From Fuchsiella alkaliacetigena (lineage in GTDB: Bacteria > Bacillota > Halanaerobiia > Halobacteroidales > Acetohalobiaceae), in assembly GCF_023227765.1 (NCBI RefSeq), contig NZ_JALKBZ010000003.1:53195-117194 (forward strand): a DNA stretch of 64,000 nt, written 5' to 3'. The position numbers and the translations under genes are program-made. The notes under the pieces are model-generated. The model saw only the letters and a list, made by a program, of their open reading frames with translations, did no database searches and was not told where the DNA came from. Positions 26,027-37,047 of the stretch are shown one piece after another. Each line of letters begins with the position of its first letter. Position 1 is the first letter of the stretch.

Positions 26027-27949
26027 ATGCCACAAGTTAGGTTTTTACCTAAAGAGGTAGAAGTAGAATGCAAAAGCGGTACTAACTTAATGGAGTTAGC
26101 AGCCGATGCAGGAATAGAACTTAAGGCGGTCTGTGGTGGAGCAGGAAGTTGTGGAAAGTGCCAAGTAATAGTCAATGAGGGAGAAGTTGAGATACTTGAT
26201 CAGGGGAATCTTTCCCCTGATAAGTTAAATCAAGGCTATGTATTAGCTTGTAAAACAGAAGTGGCAACAGATGTAACTATTGAGATCCCACCAGAGTCGC
26301 GCTTGAGTAAACACCAAGTATTTATAGATGAAAAAGCTGAAGAAGAAGATAAGCTCTTAACTGAAGAAGAGTTAGAGCTGCAAGGGAAGTTTGAAATAAG
26401 CCCTATCTATACTAGAATGAGTCTGGAGTTAGAGGAACCATCTTTAGTTAGTAATGCTGGTGATTTGGAACGCTTATATACAGAGCTAAATCGTAATCGA
26501 GGCAGCTTACCAGCTTTAAGAACTCCGCTGCCAGTTTTAAAAGACCTAGCTGGTCATTTAAGAGAAAACGATTGGCAGACTCAAGTTTCAGTGACTAGAG
26601 TGACTGAAGATTATGGAGAAATAGTTGAATTAAACCCGATAGATGATCAGCAAGCTGATTATGGTATAGCAGTAGATATTGGTACAACTACTGTGGTCTT
26701 AGAGCTAGTTGATTTAGAACAGGGGAAAGTTGTGGCTACAGAGGGTGCCTATAATCGACAGGCCAATTTTGGCGATGATATCATCGGTAGGATTAATTTT
26801 GCCAAAGAAAAAGATGGTGGTTTAGATAGGTTGCATCAAGCAATAATTAAAACTATCAATGAACTAATAGATCAGGCAGTTGAAAGTGCAGGAATAGCTC
26901 AAGATGATATCAAAACAGCAGTATTTGCAGGAAATACTACTATGGTCCACCTATTTTTGGGGATTGATCCTAATAATATTCGTATAGATCCTTATATTCC
27001 GACGGTTAACTTTGTACCTCCTTTAAGAGCACAAGAGTTAGGTATTAATATAAAAGACAACGGATGGTTGCACTGTTTACCAGGAGTAAGTAGCTTTGTA
27101 GGTGGAGATATTACTTCCGGAACCTTAGCCACTAATATTAGTGAGCAGGAAAAGATAACTCTATTTATAGATATCGGTACTAACGGAGAGTTAGTATTAG
27201 GTAATCAAGACTGGTTGATGACCTGTTCTTGTTCAGCCGGGCCCGCCTTTGAGGGTGGAGGAATCACTCATGGTATGAGAGCAATGGCTGGAGCTATAGA
27301 GTTCTTTGAAATAGATGCAGAAAGCTATCAGGTGAAGTACAGCACAGTAAACGATGCTCCGCCAATAGGCATCTGTGGCTCAGGACTAATAAATCTCTTA
27401 GCTATTTTAGAGGAAACAGGCATTATTGGTCGTTCTGGTCAGTTTGATATGGATCTAGATACTGACCGCTTACGAGAGACCGACTATGATAAAGAGTTTG
27501 TACTAGTCTGGGCTGAGGAAGCAGGAATAGATGAAGACATAGTAATCAGCGAAAACGATATCAAAAACCTATTAAGATCTAAAGGAGCTATTTACGCTGG
27601 AATTAGAATGATGTTACAGAATATGTCTCTACAAGAAGAGTTTATCGAACAGGTATTCATAGCCGGTGGTTTTGGGCATTACATTAACTTAGAGGATGCC
27701 TTGAAGATAGGGTTACTTCCGGACTTACCTTTAGATAGATTCACATTTGTAGGAAATACTTCCTTAAAGGGAGCTAGAATGAGCCTGTTATCGGAAGAGA
27801 AGTTTGAGGAAGTGCAGGAGATAGCTAATAAAATGACTTATCTAGAGTTAAGTGCCGAAAGTCAGAGCCAAGACTTTATGGATGAGTTTGTAGCAGCACA
27901 GTTTATTCCGCACACTGACTTAAGCTTATTTCCTTCGGTAACTGGGTAG
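26027..27949 (+). CDS. acsV: Corrinoid activation/reactivation protein (RACo type, AcsV)
   Basis: 640 residues. An N-terminal plant-type [2Fe-2S] ferredoxin domain has Cys36, Cys42 and Cys45 (CGGAGSCGKC) plus a fourth near residue 75 (VLACKTEV). The C-terminal ASKHA ATPase domain (DUF4445) starts at ~residue 208 (YGIAVDIGTTTVVLEL) and contains LFIDIGTNGELVLG and FIAGGFGHYI. It uses ATP to drive electron transfer that returns inactive Co(II) CFeSP to Co(I). Located between acsC and acsD as in other acetogens. Confidence 0.94.
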   Translation: MPQVRFLPKEVEVECKSGTNLMELAADAGIELKAVCGGAGSCGKCQVIVNEGEVEILDQGNLSPDKLNQGYVLACKTEVATDVTIEIPPESRLSKHQVFIDEKAEEEDKLLTEEELELQGKFEISPIYTRMSLELEEPSLVSNAGDLERLYTELNRNRGSLPALRTPLPVLKDLAGHLRENDWQTQVSVTRVTEDYGEIVELNPIDDQQADYGIAVDIGTTTVVLELVDLEQGKVVATEGAYNRQANFGDDIIGRINFAKEKDGGLDRLHQAIIKTINELIDQAVESAGIAQDDIKTAVFAGNTTMVHLFLGIDPNNIRIDPYIPTVNFVPPLRAQELGINIKDNGWLHCLPGVSSFVGGDITSGTLATNISEQEKITLFIDIGTNGELVLGNQDWLMTCSCSAGPAFEGGGITHGMRAMAGAIEFFEIDAESYQVKYSTVNDAPPIGICGSGLINLLAILEETGIIGRSGQFDMDLDTDRLRETDYDKEFVLVWAEEAGIDEDIVISENDIKNLLRSKGAIYAGIRMMLQNMSLQEEFIEQVFIAGGFGHYINLEDALKIGLLPDLPLDRFTFVGNTSLKGARMSLLSEEKFEEVQEIANKMTYLELSAESQSQDFMDEFVAAQFIPHTDLSLFPSVTG

Positions 27950-27982
27950 TTAAGAGCTTTGAGGAAATAAATATAAAGTTTT

Positions 27983-28014
27983 TTATCTCACTTAGCAATA
28001 GCTGAGTTAGATAA
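27983..28014 (+). terminator. Imperfect hairpin between acsV and acsD
   Basis: Fourteen-position stem with one mismatch and one G-U, and a 4-nt loop. No T-run follows. It is the third hairpin placed at a gene junction inside the acs cluster; the rest of the 147-bp gap is AT-rich with no gene. Confidence 0.5.
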
Positions 28015-28096
28015 AGACTTGATTAAATTCTTATATGTTTAGTTATATAACAAATAATAATAAAATTATAAAAATTATGAGAAAGGGGAGACTAAA

Positions 28097-29059
28097 ATGG
28101 CAGTAGAAATACCAAAGGAAAAATGGGGTGGCCAGGTAAATGAGGTCACTATTGGAGCAACTGAAGAAGATGGAGGAACTAGAACGTCAACAGTAACAGT
28201 GGGAGGTTCAACTACTCTACCTTGTTTGAGCTTTGAAGGAGAAAATCCTAATAAAGCAGTAGTAGCAATAGAAATATTAGATGAAGAGCCACAGGATTGG
28301 CCTCAGCCTTTAGTTGATGTTTGGGGAGATGTTTATTCTGATCCAGCAGAGTGGGCTAAGAAAGCTGTAGATGAGTTTGGAGCTGAATTGCTTGCTATTA
28401 GATTGACTAGTGCTAATCCAGTTCGTCAAGACCGTTCTCCAGCTGAAATAGCGGAAACAGTTAAAGAGGTGCTAGATGCAGTAGGAGTACCTTTAATTGT
28501 AATAGGCTGTGGAGACGCAGAAAAGGATAATGAAGTATTAAAAGAAGTAGCTCAAGAGACTGAGGGAGAGAACTTACTGATTGGTTTTGCTGAAGAAGAT
28601 AACTATAAAACAATTGCTGGAGCTTGTATGATCCACGGTCATACTTTAATAGCTCAATCTCCAGTAGATGTGAACATAGCTAAGCAGTTGAACATTCAGC
28701 TTACGGACTTTGGAATAGACAACGATCAAATAGTAATTGATCCTTTAGTAAGTAGCTTAGGTTACGGAATGGAGTATTCTTACTCGGTAATGGAGCGAGC
28801 TCGCTTAGGAGCAATTAGAGACGATAAAATGTTATGCATGCCGATGATTAACTTTATTGGTGATGAAGCTTGGGGAGTAAAAGAACCTGATACTCCTGAA
28901 GAAGAGAACCCAGGTTGGGGAGAGCAAGATACAAGAGGTATTATGTGGGAGACTATGAATGCTTCTACAGTACTACAGTCAGGAGCAGACATCTTAGTAA
29001 TGCGTCATCCTAAGGCAGCTGAAAATGTAAATAAATTTGCTGCAGAATTAGTTGAGTAA
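28097..29059 (+). CDS. acsD: Corrinoid iron-sulfur protein small subunit AcsD
   Basis: 320 residues, TIM-barrel small (delta) subunit of CFeSP. Recognisable stretches include AVEIPKEKWGGQVNEVTIG at the start, LIVIGCGDAEKDNEVL, and IDPLVSSLGYGMEYSYSVMER. With AcsC it binds the cobamide and interacts with the AcsE methyltransferase. GAAAGGGGAG is well spaced before the ATG. acsE follows after 51 bp. The order acsC-acsV-acsD-acsE supports the call. Confidence 0.95.
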   Translation: MAVEIPKEKWGGQVNEVTIGATEEDGGTRTSTVTVGGSTTLPCLSFEGENPNKAVVAIEILDEEPQDWPQPLVDVWGDVYSDPAEWAKKAVDEFGAELLAIRLTSANPVRQDRSPAEIAETVKEVLDAVGVPLIVIGCGDAEKDNEVLKEVAQETEGENLLIGFAEEDNYKTIAGACMIHGHTLIAQSPVDVNIAKQLNIQLTDFGIDNDQIVIDPLVSSLGYGMEYSYSVMERARLGAIRDDKMLCMPMINFIGDEAWGVKEPDTPEEENPGWGEQDTRGIMWETMNASTVLQSGADILVMRHPKAAENVNKFAAELVE

Positions 29060-29107
29060 ATAATTTTGGATAATTATATCCATAGAAAAAAATCAGGAGG
29101 TAGATAA

Positions 29108-29896
<789 letters not shown>

Positions 29897-29918
29897 ATAA
29901 ATTAAAATAGTCTTTTTC

Positions 29919-29953
29919 AAGGAGTAGAGAATTAATTCTCTACTCCTTTTTAC
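29919..29953 (+). terminator. Terminator of the acs operon
   Basis: Perfect 30-base palindrome (29919-29933 / 29934-29948) followed by TTTT. Confidence 0.93.
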
Positions 29954-30030
29954 TTTATTTAAAATATTTGTGAATTAGGCAGGAAAAGTAGTCTAATAAT
30001 AGAAACTAATAAACAGAAGGGAGAATTAGA

Positions 30031-32796
30031 ATGAAAAAATTAACTACGGTATTAGCTTTAATTGGTTTAGCTTTTATCTTATTTTTTTTAATAGGTAATA
30101 ATTTGTTTACTAACTGGTTGTGGTTTGAAAGTATAGGTTATCTTTCAGTTTTTACAACTATTTTACTTACTCAGAACTTGGCTAGAATTATCTTTAGTTT
30201 ATTGTTGATACTTTCAATTTTTGTTAATTTATTATTTACTAAACAGGAAATTTTGGATTATAAAGCTAGAGATAAATTTGTAATGACTGATTCGGAGGAA
30301 TTATTTGTTGATGAAAAAAGGTCTATTTTAGATTTAGTTAATAAAAAGAATTTAACTTGGATTTTTTTAGGGATTAGTATTTTAATTGGTTTATTATTTG
30401 CTTCTTTTAGTTCTAATCTTTGGCAGTTAATTCAGCAGTATTTTAATGCTGCTACTTTTGAGATTACTGATCCGATTTTTAACAATGATCTCAGCTTTTA
30501 TATTTTCAAACTGCCTTTTTATGAGTTTATTTATAGATATTTAATGTTAGCTTTGGTAGTTAATGCTTTTTTAGCAGTTATAATTTATTTATTTATTAAT
30601 TCTGATCATTTAGCCGACAGAAAAATAAATTTAAGTTCTCGGGTAAAGTACCACTTGACTATTTTGGCTAGCTTATTTATGCTACTCAAAGCAGGTGGTT
30701 ATTGGTTAGCTAGATATGACTTATTATACTCTAGCAGCGGAGTAGTTTTTGGGGCTGGTTATACTGATATTAATGCTCAGTTATTAGCCTTAACTGTGTT
30801 AACGGTGCTTGCTGTATTGGTTAGTATTTTTATGCTGGTTAATCTCTTTACTGAAAACTTTAAGCTAGTGGCCGGAGGAGTTGGAGTTTTAATTGTAGCT
30901 TCTATAGTGTTAGGTGGTATTTATCCGGCAGTAATACAGAGATTTAGAGTAGAACCTAATGAATTAGCAGCGGAAATGCCTTATATTGAAAATAATATTG
31001 AACTTACTCAGCAAGCTTATAATTTAGCCGATGTTAAGGAAAGAAGGTTTTCATTTGATAATGAACTTACTGCTGAGGACTTACAAAATAATCAAGGGAC
31101 AGTGAGTAACATCCGCTTGTGGGATCCTAGACCTTTAGCATCAACTTATCATCAGCTACAAGGAATGCGGAATTACTATAATTTTAATGATATTGATGTA
31201 GATAGGTACGATATAAATGGAGAGTATAGACAGGTGATGTTAGGAGCTAGAGAGTTGAATAAACAAAACTTGCCGGAGCGAGCTAAAACTTGGGTAAATG
31301 AGAAGCTTAAATATACTCACGGCTTTGGATTAGCAATGAGTTATGTTAATCTAGTTACTAGTGATGGACAGCCTGAATTTTTAATTAAGGACTTACCGCC
31401 TCGGTCTGAGTTTCAGCTGGAAGTTGAAGAACCCCGGCTTTATTTTGGAGAAGAAACTGATGATTATGTAATAGTTAATACTGATGTAAAAGAGTTTGAT
31501 TACCCTAGTGGAGAGCGGGAAGTTAATCATGTCTATCAAGGAAGCGGGGGAGTTCAGTTAAGTTCTATGCTGAGAAGAGCGGCTTTTGCTTTGCGGTTTG
31601 GGTCTGCTAATTTAATTCTCAATGATGATATGCATGATGAGAGCCGTTTACAGTTTAGTCGTAATATTACTGAAAGAGTTAATAAAATAGCTCCCTTTTT
31701 GACTTATGATGGAGACCCTTATTTGGTTTTAGGCGAAGATGGTAAGCTATATTGGATTCAAGATGCTTATACAACTACTGATAGATATCCTTATTCTGAA
31801 CCTTATAATCAGTCTATTAATTATATTCGTAATTCAGTTAAGGTGGTAGTTGATGCTTATGAGGGAGAGGTGGACTTTTATATTATTGATGAAGATGATC
31901 CAGTAGTTGAGACTTATAGTCGAATTTTCCCGGAGTTATTTACTGATTTTGCTGAGATGCCTGCTGATTTACAAAAGCATATTAGATATCCTGAAGATTT
32001 ATTTAAAATACAGTCTCAAAAATATCAAGCTTATCATATGGAAGATCCAGCTGAGTTCTATAATCAGGAGGATTTATGGACAGTTCCAAATGAAAAATTT
32101 GCTGGAAATACAATTCAGATGGAGCCTTATTATATAATTATGGACCTACCAGGAGAAGAGGTAGGAGAAGAATTTGTGCTAATGCTACCCTATACTCCTG
32201 ATAGGAGAGATAATATGATTTCCTGGTTAGCTGCTAGATCAGATGGTGATAATTACGGTGAGTTAGTTCTTTATGAGTTTCCTGAAGATCGTTTAGCCTA
32301 CGGTCCAATGCAGATAGAGTCTAGAATAGATCAAGATTCGGAAATATCTGAAAGATTGAGTCTGTGGGATCAACAAGGTTCTAGAGTAATTCGAGGGAAC
32401 TTATTAGTAATCCCTATTGAAAATTCAGTGCTATATGTGGAGCCGGTTTATTTAGAGTCTGAACAGAGTCAAATTCCAGAGTTAAGGAGAGTAATTGTAG
32501 CTTATGATGATCAAGTAGTAATGGCTAATAATTTGGACTTAGCATTAGCAGAGATATTTGGAGAGCAGCTGTTAGAGGATTCTGAAGAGCTTGTAGAAGA
32601 ATTGGACTTTGATAGTCCGGAGATGGCTGAAGTAGAAACAGAGCTTAGAAGTATGCAGCAGTTAGTTGGGGATGCTTTAAGCACTTATAGTCAAGCACAA
32701 AGTAGTTTGCAGGAAGGAGACTGGGGTAAGTATGGTGAGTTAATAGATGAATTAGAAGGGATACTTAAAGAGCTAGAGAAAAAATCAGACTTATAA
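30031..32796 (+). CDS. UPF0182 family large membrane protein
   Basis: 921 residues. Seven hydrophobic helices occupy roughly the first 300 residues (including NNLFTNWLWFESIGYLSVF and FNNDLSFYIFKLPFYEF), followed by a large extracytoplasmic domain with ASTYHQLQGMRNYYNF and YTTTDRYPYSEPYNQSINYI, all typical of UPF0182. The C-terminus is acidic and probably coiled-coil. Function of the family is unknown. It stands alone between the acs terminator and a UBA-like membrane gene 32 bp downstream, with which it may be cotranscribed. The ATG has GAAGGGAG upstream. Confidence 0.93.
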   Translation: MKKLTTVLALIGLAFILFFLIGNNLFTNWLWFESIGYLSVFTTILLTQNLARIIFSLLLILSIFVNLLFTKQEILDYKARDKFVMTDSEELFVDEKRSILDLVNKKNLTWIFLGISILIGLLFASFSSNLWQLIQQYFNAATFEITDPIFNNDLSFYIFKLPFYEFIYRYLMLALVVNAFLAVIIYLFINSDHLADRKINLSSRVKYHLTILASLFMLLKAGGYWLARYDLLYSSSGVVFGAGYTDINAQLLALTVLTVLAVLVSIFMLVNLFTENFKLVAGGVGVLIVASIVLGGIYPAVIQRFRVEPNELAAEMPYIENNIELTQQAYNLADVKERRFSFDNELTAEDLQNNQGTVSNIRLWDPRPLASTYHQLQGMRNYYNFNDIDVDRYDINGEYRQVMLGARELNKQNLPERAKTWVNEKLKYTHGFGLAMSYVNLVTSDGQPEFLIKDLPPRSEFQLEVEEPRLYFGEETDDYVIVNTDVKEFDYPSGEREVNHVYQGSGGVQLSSMLRRAAFALRFGSANLILNDDMHDESRLQFSRNITERVNKIAPFLTYDGDPYLVLGEDGKLYWIQDAYTTTDRYPYSEPYNQSINYIRNSVKVVVDAYEGEVDFYIIDEDDPVVETYSRIFPELFTDFAEMPADLQKHIRYPEDLFKIQSQKYQAYHMEDPAEFYNQEDLWTVPNEKFAGNTIQMEPYYIIMDLPGEEVGEEFVLMLPYTPDRRDNMISWLAARSDGDNYGELVLYEFPEDRLAYGPMQIESRIDQDSEISERLSLWDQQGSRVIRGNLLVIPIENSVLYVEPVYLESEQSQIPELRRVIVAYDDQVVMANNLDLALAEIFGEQLLEDSEELVEELDFDSPEMAEVETELRSMQQLVGDALSTYSQAQSSLQEGDWGKYGELIDELEGILKELEKKSDL

Positions 32797-32828
32797 ATAA
32801 ATTATGAATAGGGTAGGGTGAATTTGAT

Positions 32829-33893
32829 ATGGATTCTAAGCTAAAAGTTATTCAAAATGCTACTAATTTGAATAAAGAGGAGGCTAGTTTAGCCCTAGAT
32901 TTAGCTGAAGGGGATATTGAAAAGGCTTTGGAAATGGTAGATTATGTGGAAATGGTTTTTTTAGTTTTACAAATTAAGTTTCAGATTAAACAGTCTGGAG
33001 GTAAGGTTTACGGGTTAATTAGTATTATTGCTAATGGAAAGCAGGGAGATTTGTTAAGTCTAAATATTGCTACTGCTTATAATCGAGAAGTTCAAGAGAC
33101 TAATATAGATATTAGCAATGAAGCCTTTGTGCAGACTATAAAACAGATTAGAAGAGAACAAGATAGTAGCTATAACCTTGAAATCAAAAAAGCTTTTAAC
33201 AATACATTAAATTCAGCTAAAATTTTTGATTTATTTGCTAATGTTAAAGAGAATGAATTAGAGCTTGTTAGTAATCAATTAAGACAGATCTTAGGTAGTG
33301 TTTTTGAATCTCAAGTTGAGGTGGAGTTAAATGCAGAAGTAATCACTAAAGCTCAGGCTAAGCAAAAAACACATTTAGATTTACAAATTGAGACTGAAGA
33401 TATTGAAGAAGGTGCAACTGAGGAAGAACAAGGAGAAGTAGCTGAGGAAAAAGAAGAGAGAGATAAGTTATCAATTTATCTCAAGTGTGCTCCAGTTATT
33501 TCAGCAATTGAAGGAGTCAAGACGGAAAATTTAGAGATAGGAGAAGAGATATTAGTTAGAATTGTAGATAAAAGAGAGATTGGTCGTTATTTAGCCGATT
33601 TGATCTGTACTGAAGAAAATCAAGTTGCTAGAGGAGTTATTAACGATATTTATTTTAATGAAGACTCTGGGAGATATACTGTTATGCTTGAGTTCGGGCC
33701 CAGTATTTTTGGTAAAGTACTAGCTGAAGGAGAAGTAAAGTTAGCTTTAGCTGAAAGTTTAGAAGTCGAAGAAAATGAAGAAGAGCCTGAAGAGGAGAAT
33801 TTAAAAATTGAATTAGATTTACCTTGGCTTTTATTAGCTGTACTATTAGTATTAATAGTGATAGTAGTTTTTCTTTTAAATACTCTTATTTAA
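32829..33893 (+). CDS. UBA-like domain protein with C-terminal membrane anchor
   Basis: 354 residues. Residues 1-38 (KVIQNATNLNKEEASLALD, then EGDIEKALEMV) look like a UBA/TS-N-type three-helix domain, as in elongation factor Ts. The middle is a mixed alpha/beta region of no recognised family with an acidic low-complexity linker around residue 200. The last ~25 residues form a membrane helix rich in Leu/Val/Ile, giving a tail-anchored topology with the UBA domain in the cytoplasm. Its final eight bases overlap the convergent VanW-like gene. Role unknown; a membrane-attached adaptor is a guess. Confidence 0.65.
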   Translation: MDSKLKVIQNATNLNKEEASLALDLAEGDIEKALEMVDYVEMVFLVLQIKFQIKQSGGKVYGLISIIANGKQGDLLSLNIATAYNREVQETNIDISNEAFVQTIKQIRREQDSSYNLEIKKAFNNTLNSAKIFDLFANVKENELELVSNQLRQILGSVFESQVEVELNAEVITKAQAKQKTHLDLQIETEDIEEGATEEEQGEVAEEKEERDKLSIYLKCAPVISAIEGVKTENLEIGEEILVRIVDKREIGRYLADLICTEENQVARGVINDIYFNEDSGRYTVMLEFGPSIFGKVLAEGEVKLALAESLEVEENEEEPEEENLKIELDLPWLLLAVLLVLIVIVVFLLNTLI

Positions 33894-34806
33894 TTTTATG
33901 GATTTGGAGTAGAAAAACAACTACGTTTTGATCTATTATTTCCCCTAAGATTAGTATTGGCAATTCTTTATTATTTACGAATTTTAAATCTTTAAACTCA
34001 TAAACTATAGTTGCATCTCTATTAGGCGGCACATAATTAACTTTAAAAGAATGAGGATGTCTTTCAGTAACCTTTAATTCGCTTATTAATAAGGTGTTAT
34101 ATAAAGTGGAAGAAACTTGGCAAATTCCACCTCCGTAATCTGGTTGAAGCTCACCACCTATATAAACTGGTGCTTTTTGATAACCTTTTTCAGGAATAGG
34201 CTTGCCAAGTTGTTTATTCCAGGAGAATTCTTTTCCAGATTTAATAATTGAGCCGTTTAATTTATCTAAAGCAATTTCTATATTATTTACTCGTTCTTTT
34301 TGGTCGTTGTTTATTGGAGTAGTATAAGTGCTTAAAAAGCTTACTTTTAGTTTTTCTTTTTTATTTTTATCTTCAGTTTGGATATTGATCCATTGTTTTT
34401 GATTACTATTGATGAATTCAGCAGTTATTTGGGGTTTTTGCTTTTGGGAGCTTAATTTAACTTGGCTACCTTTAGTAGCTGTTAATAGTCTAGTTGCTGT
34501 TTCTTCAATATCTATACTTTCACCTTCTTTTTCAGGGATTATTTTTTTGCTATTAGGTGCTAGATAGGCATTTTGAGGGGGAGTGGACTTTTCAGCTTTA
34601 ATTTCTTCTAAAAATTCAGATAGTTCATTTGAATTTAAGGGTCCTATTTTTTGGTCTTCTAATTTAACATCTGGACTCACTATCTCTTGCTGACAGTCAT
34701 CATTATAATAAGAAGGGTTACTATAATTTACAAATAATAGAATTATTAGAATTATAATTAGGATTGAGGTAACTTTAATGATCTTATCTAAAATTTTGGC
34801 AGACAT
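33886..34806 (-). CDS. VanW-family protein with N-terminal membrane anchor
   Basis: 306 residues on the minus strand. A hydrophobic helix at residues ~9-30 anchors it; the C-terminal half is a VanW domain with FSWNKQLGKPIPEKGYQ, YGGGICQVSSTLYNTLL and HPHSFKV. VanW proteins occur in the cell envelope of Gram-positives and near vancomycin clusters, but their activity is not established. The ATG at 34806 is preferred over an in-frame codon 11 residues upstream because GAGGAGG lies just before it. It ends convergent to and overlapping the UBA-like gene by eight bases. Confidence 0.88.
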   Translation of the reverse strand: MSAKILDKIIKVTSILIIILIILLFVNYSNPSYYNDDCQQEIVSPDVKLEDQKIGPLNSNELSEFLEEIKAEKSTPPQNAYLAPNSKKIIPEKEGESIDIEETATRLLTATKGSQVKLSSQKQKPQITAEFINSNQKQWINIQTEDKNKKEKLKVSFLSTYTTPINNDQKERVNNIEIALDKLNGSIIKSGKEFSWNKQLGKPIPEKGYQKAPVYIGGELQPDYGGGICQVSSTLYNTLLISELKVTERHPHSFKVNYVPPNRDATIVYEFKDLKFVNNKELPILILGEIIDQNVVVFLLQIHKIK

Positions 34807-34960
34807 ATAATCCTCCTCTTTTAATTCTATTATCGCCACCTGTTAAATCAGATATGTAACCAATATTTAGTCATACTTAAAGCTAAAGACTGTCAATATA
34901 TGGGGTTGATGTTTACTTATTAGATTAATAATATTTTTTGATTTGAGAGGAGGCAGGAGT

Positions 34961-36019
34961 TTGGATACAAAAGAAATATTAGCAAAGCTTTCTAATTGTG
35001 ACGGAGTTTCTGGAGCGGAAATAGAAGTTAGAGAAGTTATTGAAGAACTGTTAGCCGATTATGTGGAAGAATTTAAAACAGATGCTTTGGGAAATTCAAT
35101 TTCTCTAAAAAGAGGAAATAAAGAATCGTCAGATATTCCTAGAGTGATGCTGGTTGCGCATATGGATGAAATAGGTTTAATGGTTAAGGAGATAACTGAA
35201 CAGGGTTTTCTTAGGTTTACTACTGTAGGTGGTATAGATAAAAGAACTTTAATTGGACAAGAAGTTTTAGTTTATGGAAAAGATACTTTAGAGGGGATTA
35301 TAGGTGCTAAACCACCTCATGTTCAGGAAAAAGCTGAACGAAAAAGAGCCATTAAGTTGGATGATATGTATATAGATTTAGGATTAGCTGAAGCTCGAGT
35401 TAAGGACTTAGTTAGTATTGGCGATATAGTGGTCGTTAAAAGAGAGTTTAATGAGTTAACTGGTAATAGAGTTAGCGGAAAGGCTTTGGATGATCGAGCT
35501 GGGATAGCTGTGATGATAGAGACTTTAGAGGAGTTAGAGCGGCTTCGTTATCAGGTCGATCTTTTTGTAGTTAGTACTGTACAGGAGGAAGTAGGAGTTA
35601 GAGGAGCAATCACCAGTACTTATGGAGTTGTGCCTGATATTGCTGTAGTAATTGATGTTTGTCACGGTAGGATGCCTGGTGTTGCTAGCGATGAAGCAGC
35701 TAAGTTAGGTTCTGGGCCGGCTATTACTTTGGGCCCTCAAGTTCATCCTCAACTGCACCAAAAATTCAAAGATATAGCTAAAGATTTAAATATTGATTAT
35801 CAAATTATGGTAGATAATAATCCCCGCGGTACAGATGCCTTTGCTGTTCAGGTTACTAAGAGTGGAATTGCTACTTCTTTAATTTCAATTCCTCTACGTT
35901 ATATGCATACTTCAGTAGAAGCATTGGATTTAGACGATATTAAATCGGCTGCTCGCTTGATAGCTAACTTTATTAATAGGGTCGATTCTGAATTTGTGGA
36001 GGGATTAGAATGCTTTTAG
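34961..36019 (+). CDS. M42-family aminopeptidase, first of three
   Basis: 352 residues, M42 (FrvX/CelM/TET-type) di-metal peptidase. Ligands and catalytic residues are visible: VAHMDEIGLM (His), GKALDDRAG (bridging Asp), VQEEVGVRGA (catalytic Glu and metal Glu), VIDVCHG (Asp) and RYMHTS (His). These enzymes form dodecameric cages removing N-terminal residues from peptides. The TTG at 34961 is chosen because GAGAGGAGGCAGG lies ahead; an upstream in-frame TTG overlaps that site. It overlaps the next gene by ten bases. Confidence 0.93.
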   Translation: MDTKEILAKLSNCDGVSGAEIEVREVIEELLADYVEEFKTDALGNSISLKRGNKESSDIPRVMLVAHMDEIGLMVKEITEQGFLRFTTVGGIDKRTLIGQEVLVYGKDTLEGIIGAKPPHVQEKAERKRAIKLDDMYIDLGLAEARVKDLVSIGDIVVVKREFNELTGNRVSGKALDDRAGIAVMIETLEELERLRYQVDLFVVSTVQEEVGVRGAITSTYGVVPDIAVVIDVCHGRMPGVASDEAAKLGSGPAITLGPQVHPQLHQKFKDIAKDLNIDYQIMVDNNPRGTDAFAVQVTKSGIATSLISIPLRYMHTSVEALDLDDIKSAARLIANFINRVDSEFVEGLECF

Positions 36020-37047
36020 GTGAATTAGCAGATGCTATGGGAGTTTCAGGAGCAGAGTATGAAGTTCGGGATTTGATTAAAGAAAAGCTTGCCGATAAGG
36101 TTGATGAGTTGCGGACTGATACCTTAGGGAACTTAATTGCTTATCAAGCAGGTGATCCGGCCTTACCGACTTTACTGTTAAGTGCTCATATGGATGAAGT
36201 GGGTTTAATGGTTACTAAGATAGAAAAGAATGGTCTATTAAGCTTTAAAAAGGTAGGAGGAATAGATAGTAGAGTTTTAGCTTCTAAAAGAGTATTTGTA
36301 GGAACTGATAAAGTTCCTGGAGTAATTGGAACTAAGGCTATCCATTTGCAAAAGCCTAAACAACGAAAGAAGGCTATAAAAGCAAAACAGCTATACATAG
36401 ATATTGGAGCTAAAAAGAGAAAAGAGGCTAAGCAATTGGTTTCTATTGGTGATACTGCTACCTTTGCTACTCAGTTTTCTCAGTTAGGAGCTGAGACCGT
36501 AAAGGGTAAAGCTTTTGATGATCGAGTTGGTTGTGCTATTTTAATGAATATTTTGGAGAAGGACTATGATTTTCCTCTTTATGGAGTTTTTTCGGTGCAA
36601 GAAGAGATCGGCCTGCGAGGAGCTAGAGTGGCTGCTTACGATATGGAGCCTGATTTAGCTTTGGTTATTGAAGGGACGACGGCAGCCGATGTTCCTGATA
36701 GTGAGGAAGCTCAATACTCTACTACCGTAGGAGCCGGGCCCGCTTTGACAGTAATGGATAGAACTATTATTTCTAATAAACAATTAATAAAGAGAATAGT
36801 GGAGATAGCAGAAAAAGAGGAGCTTGACTATCAGTTTCGACGCTCTACAGCCGCTGGAACCGATGCTGGCAAAATCCATTTGCTGAAGGATGGAATTCCT
36901 ACAGCAGTAGTCTCTGTTCCGGTGCGATATATTCATTCACCAGTTTCACTATTGAGCTTAGCAGACTATAGAGCTACGGAGAAGTTAGTCCATCAGTTTT
37001 GTTGTAGCTTAGAAAAGGAGGGTTTTGAGATTGAAAGAGTTAATTAA
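36010..37047 (+). CDS. M42-family aminopeptidase, second of three
   Basis: 345 residues, paralogue of both neighbours. Metal and catalytic motifs: SAHMDEVGLM, GKAFDDRVG, VQEEIGLRGA and RYIHSP. The fourth metal ligand appears as Glu (VIEGTTA) instead of Asp, as in one subgroup of M42 peptidases, and may signal a different metal preference. The ATG lies within the end of the first peptidase gene (ten-base overlap), and its own end overlaps the third gene by 17 bases. Three translationally coupled subunits could form hetero-oligomeric cages. Confidence 0.93.
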   Translation: MLLGELADAMGVSGAEYEVRDLIKEKLADKVDELRTDTLGNLIAYQAGDPALPTLLLSAHMDEVGLMVTKIEKNGLLSFKKVGGIDSRVLASKRVFVGTDKVPGVIGTKAIHLQKPKQRKKAIKAKQLYIDIGAKKRKEAKQLVSIGDTATFATQFSQLGAETVKGKAFDDRVGCAILMNILEKDYDFPLYGVFSVQEEIGLRGARVAAYDMEPDLALVIEGTTAADVPDSEEAQYSTTVGAGPALTVMDRTIISNKQLIKRIVEIAEKEELDYQFRRSTAAGTDAGKIHLLKDGIPTAVVSVPVRYIHSPVSLLSLADYRATEKLVHQFCCSLEKEGFEIERVN

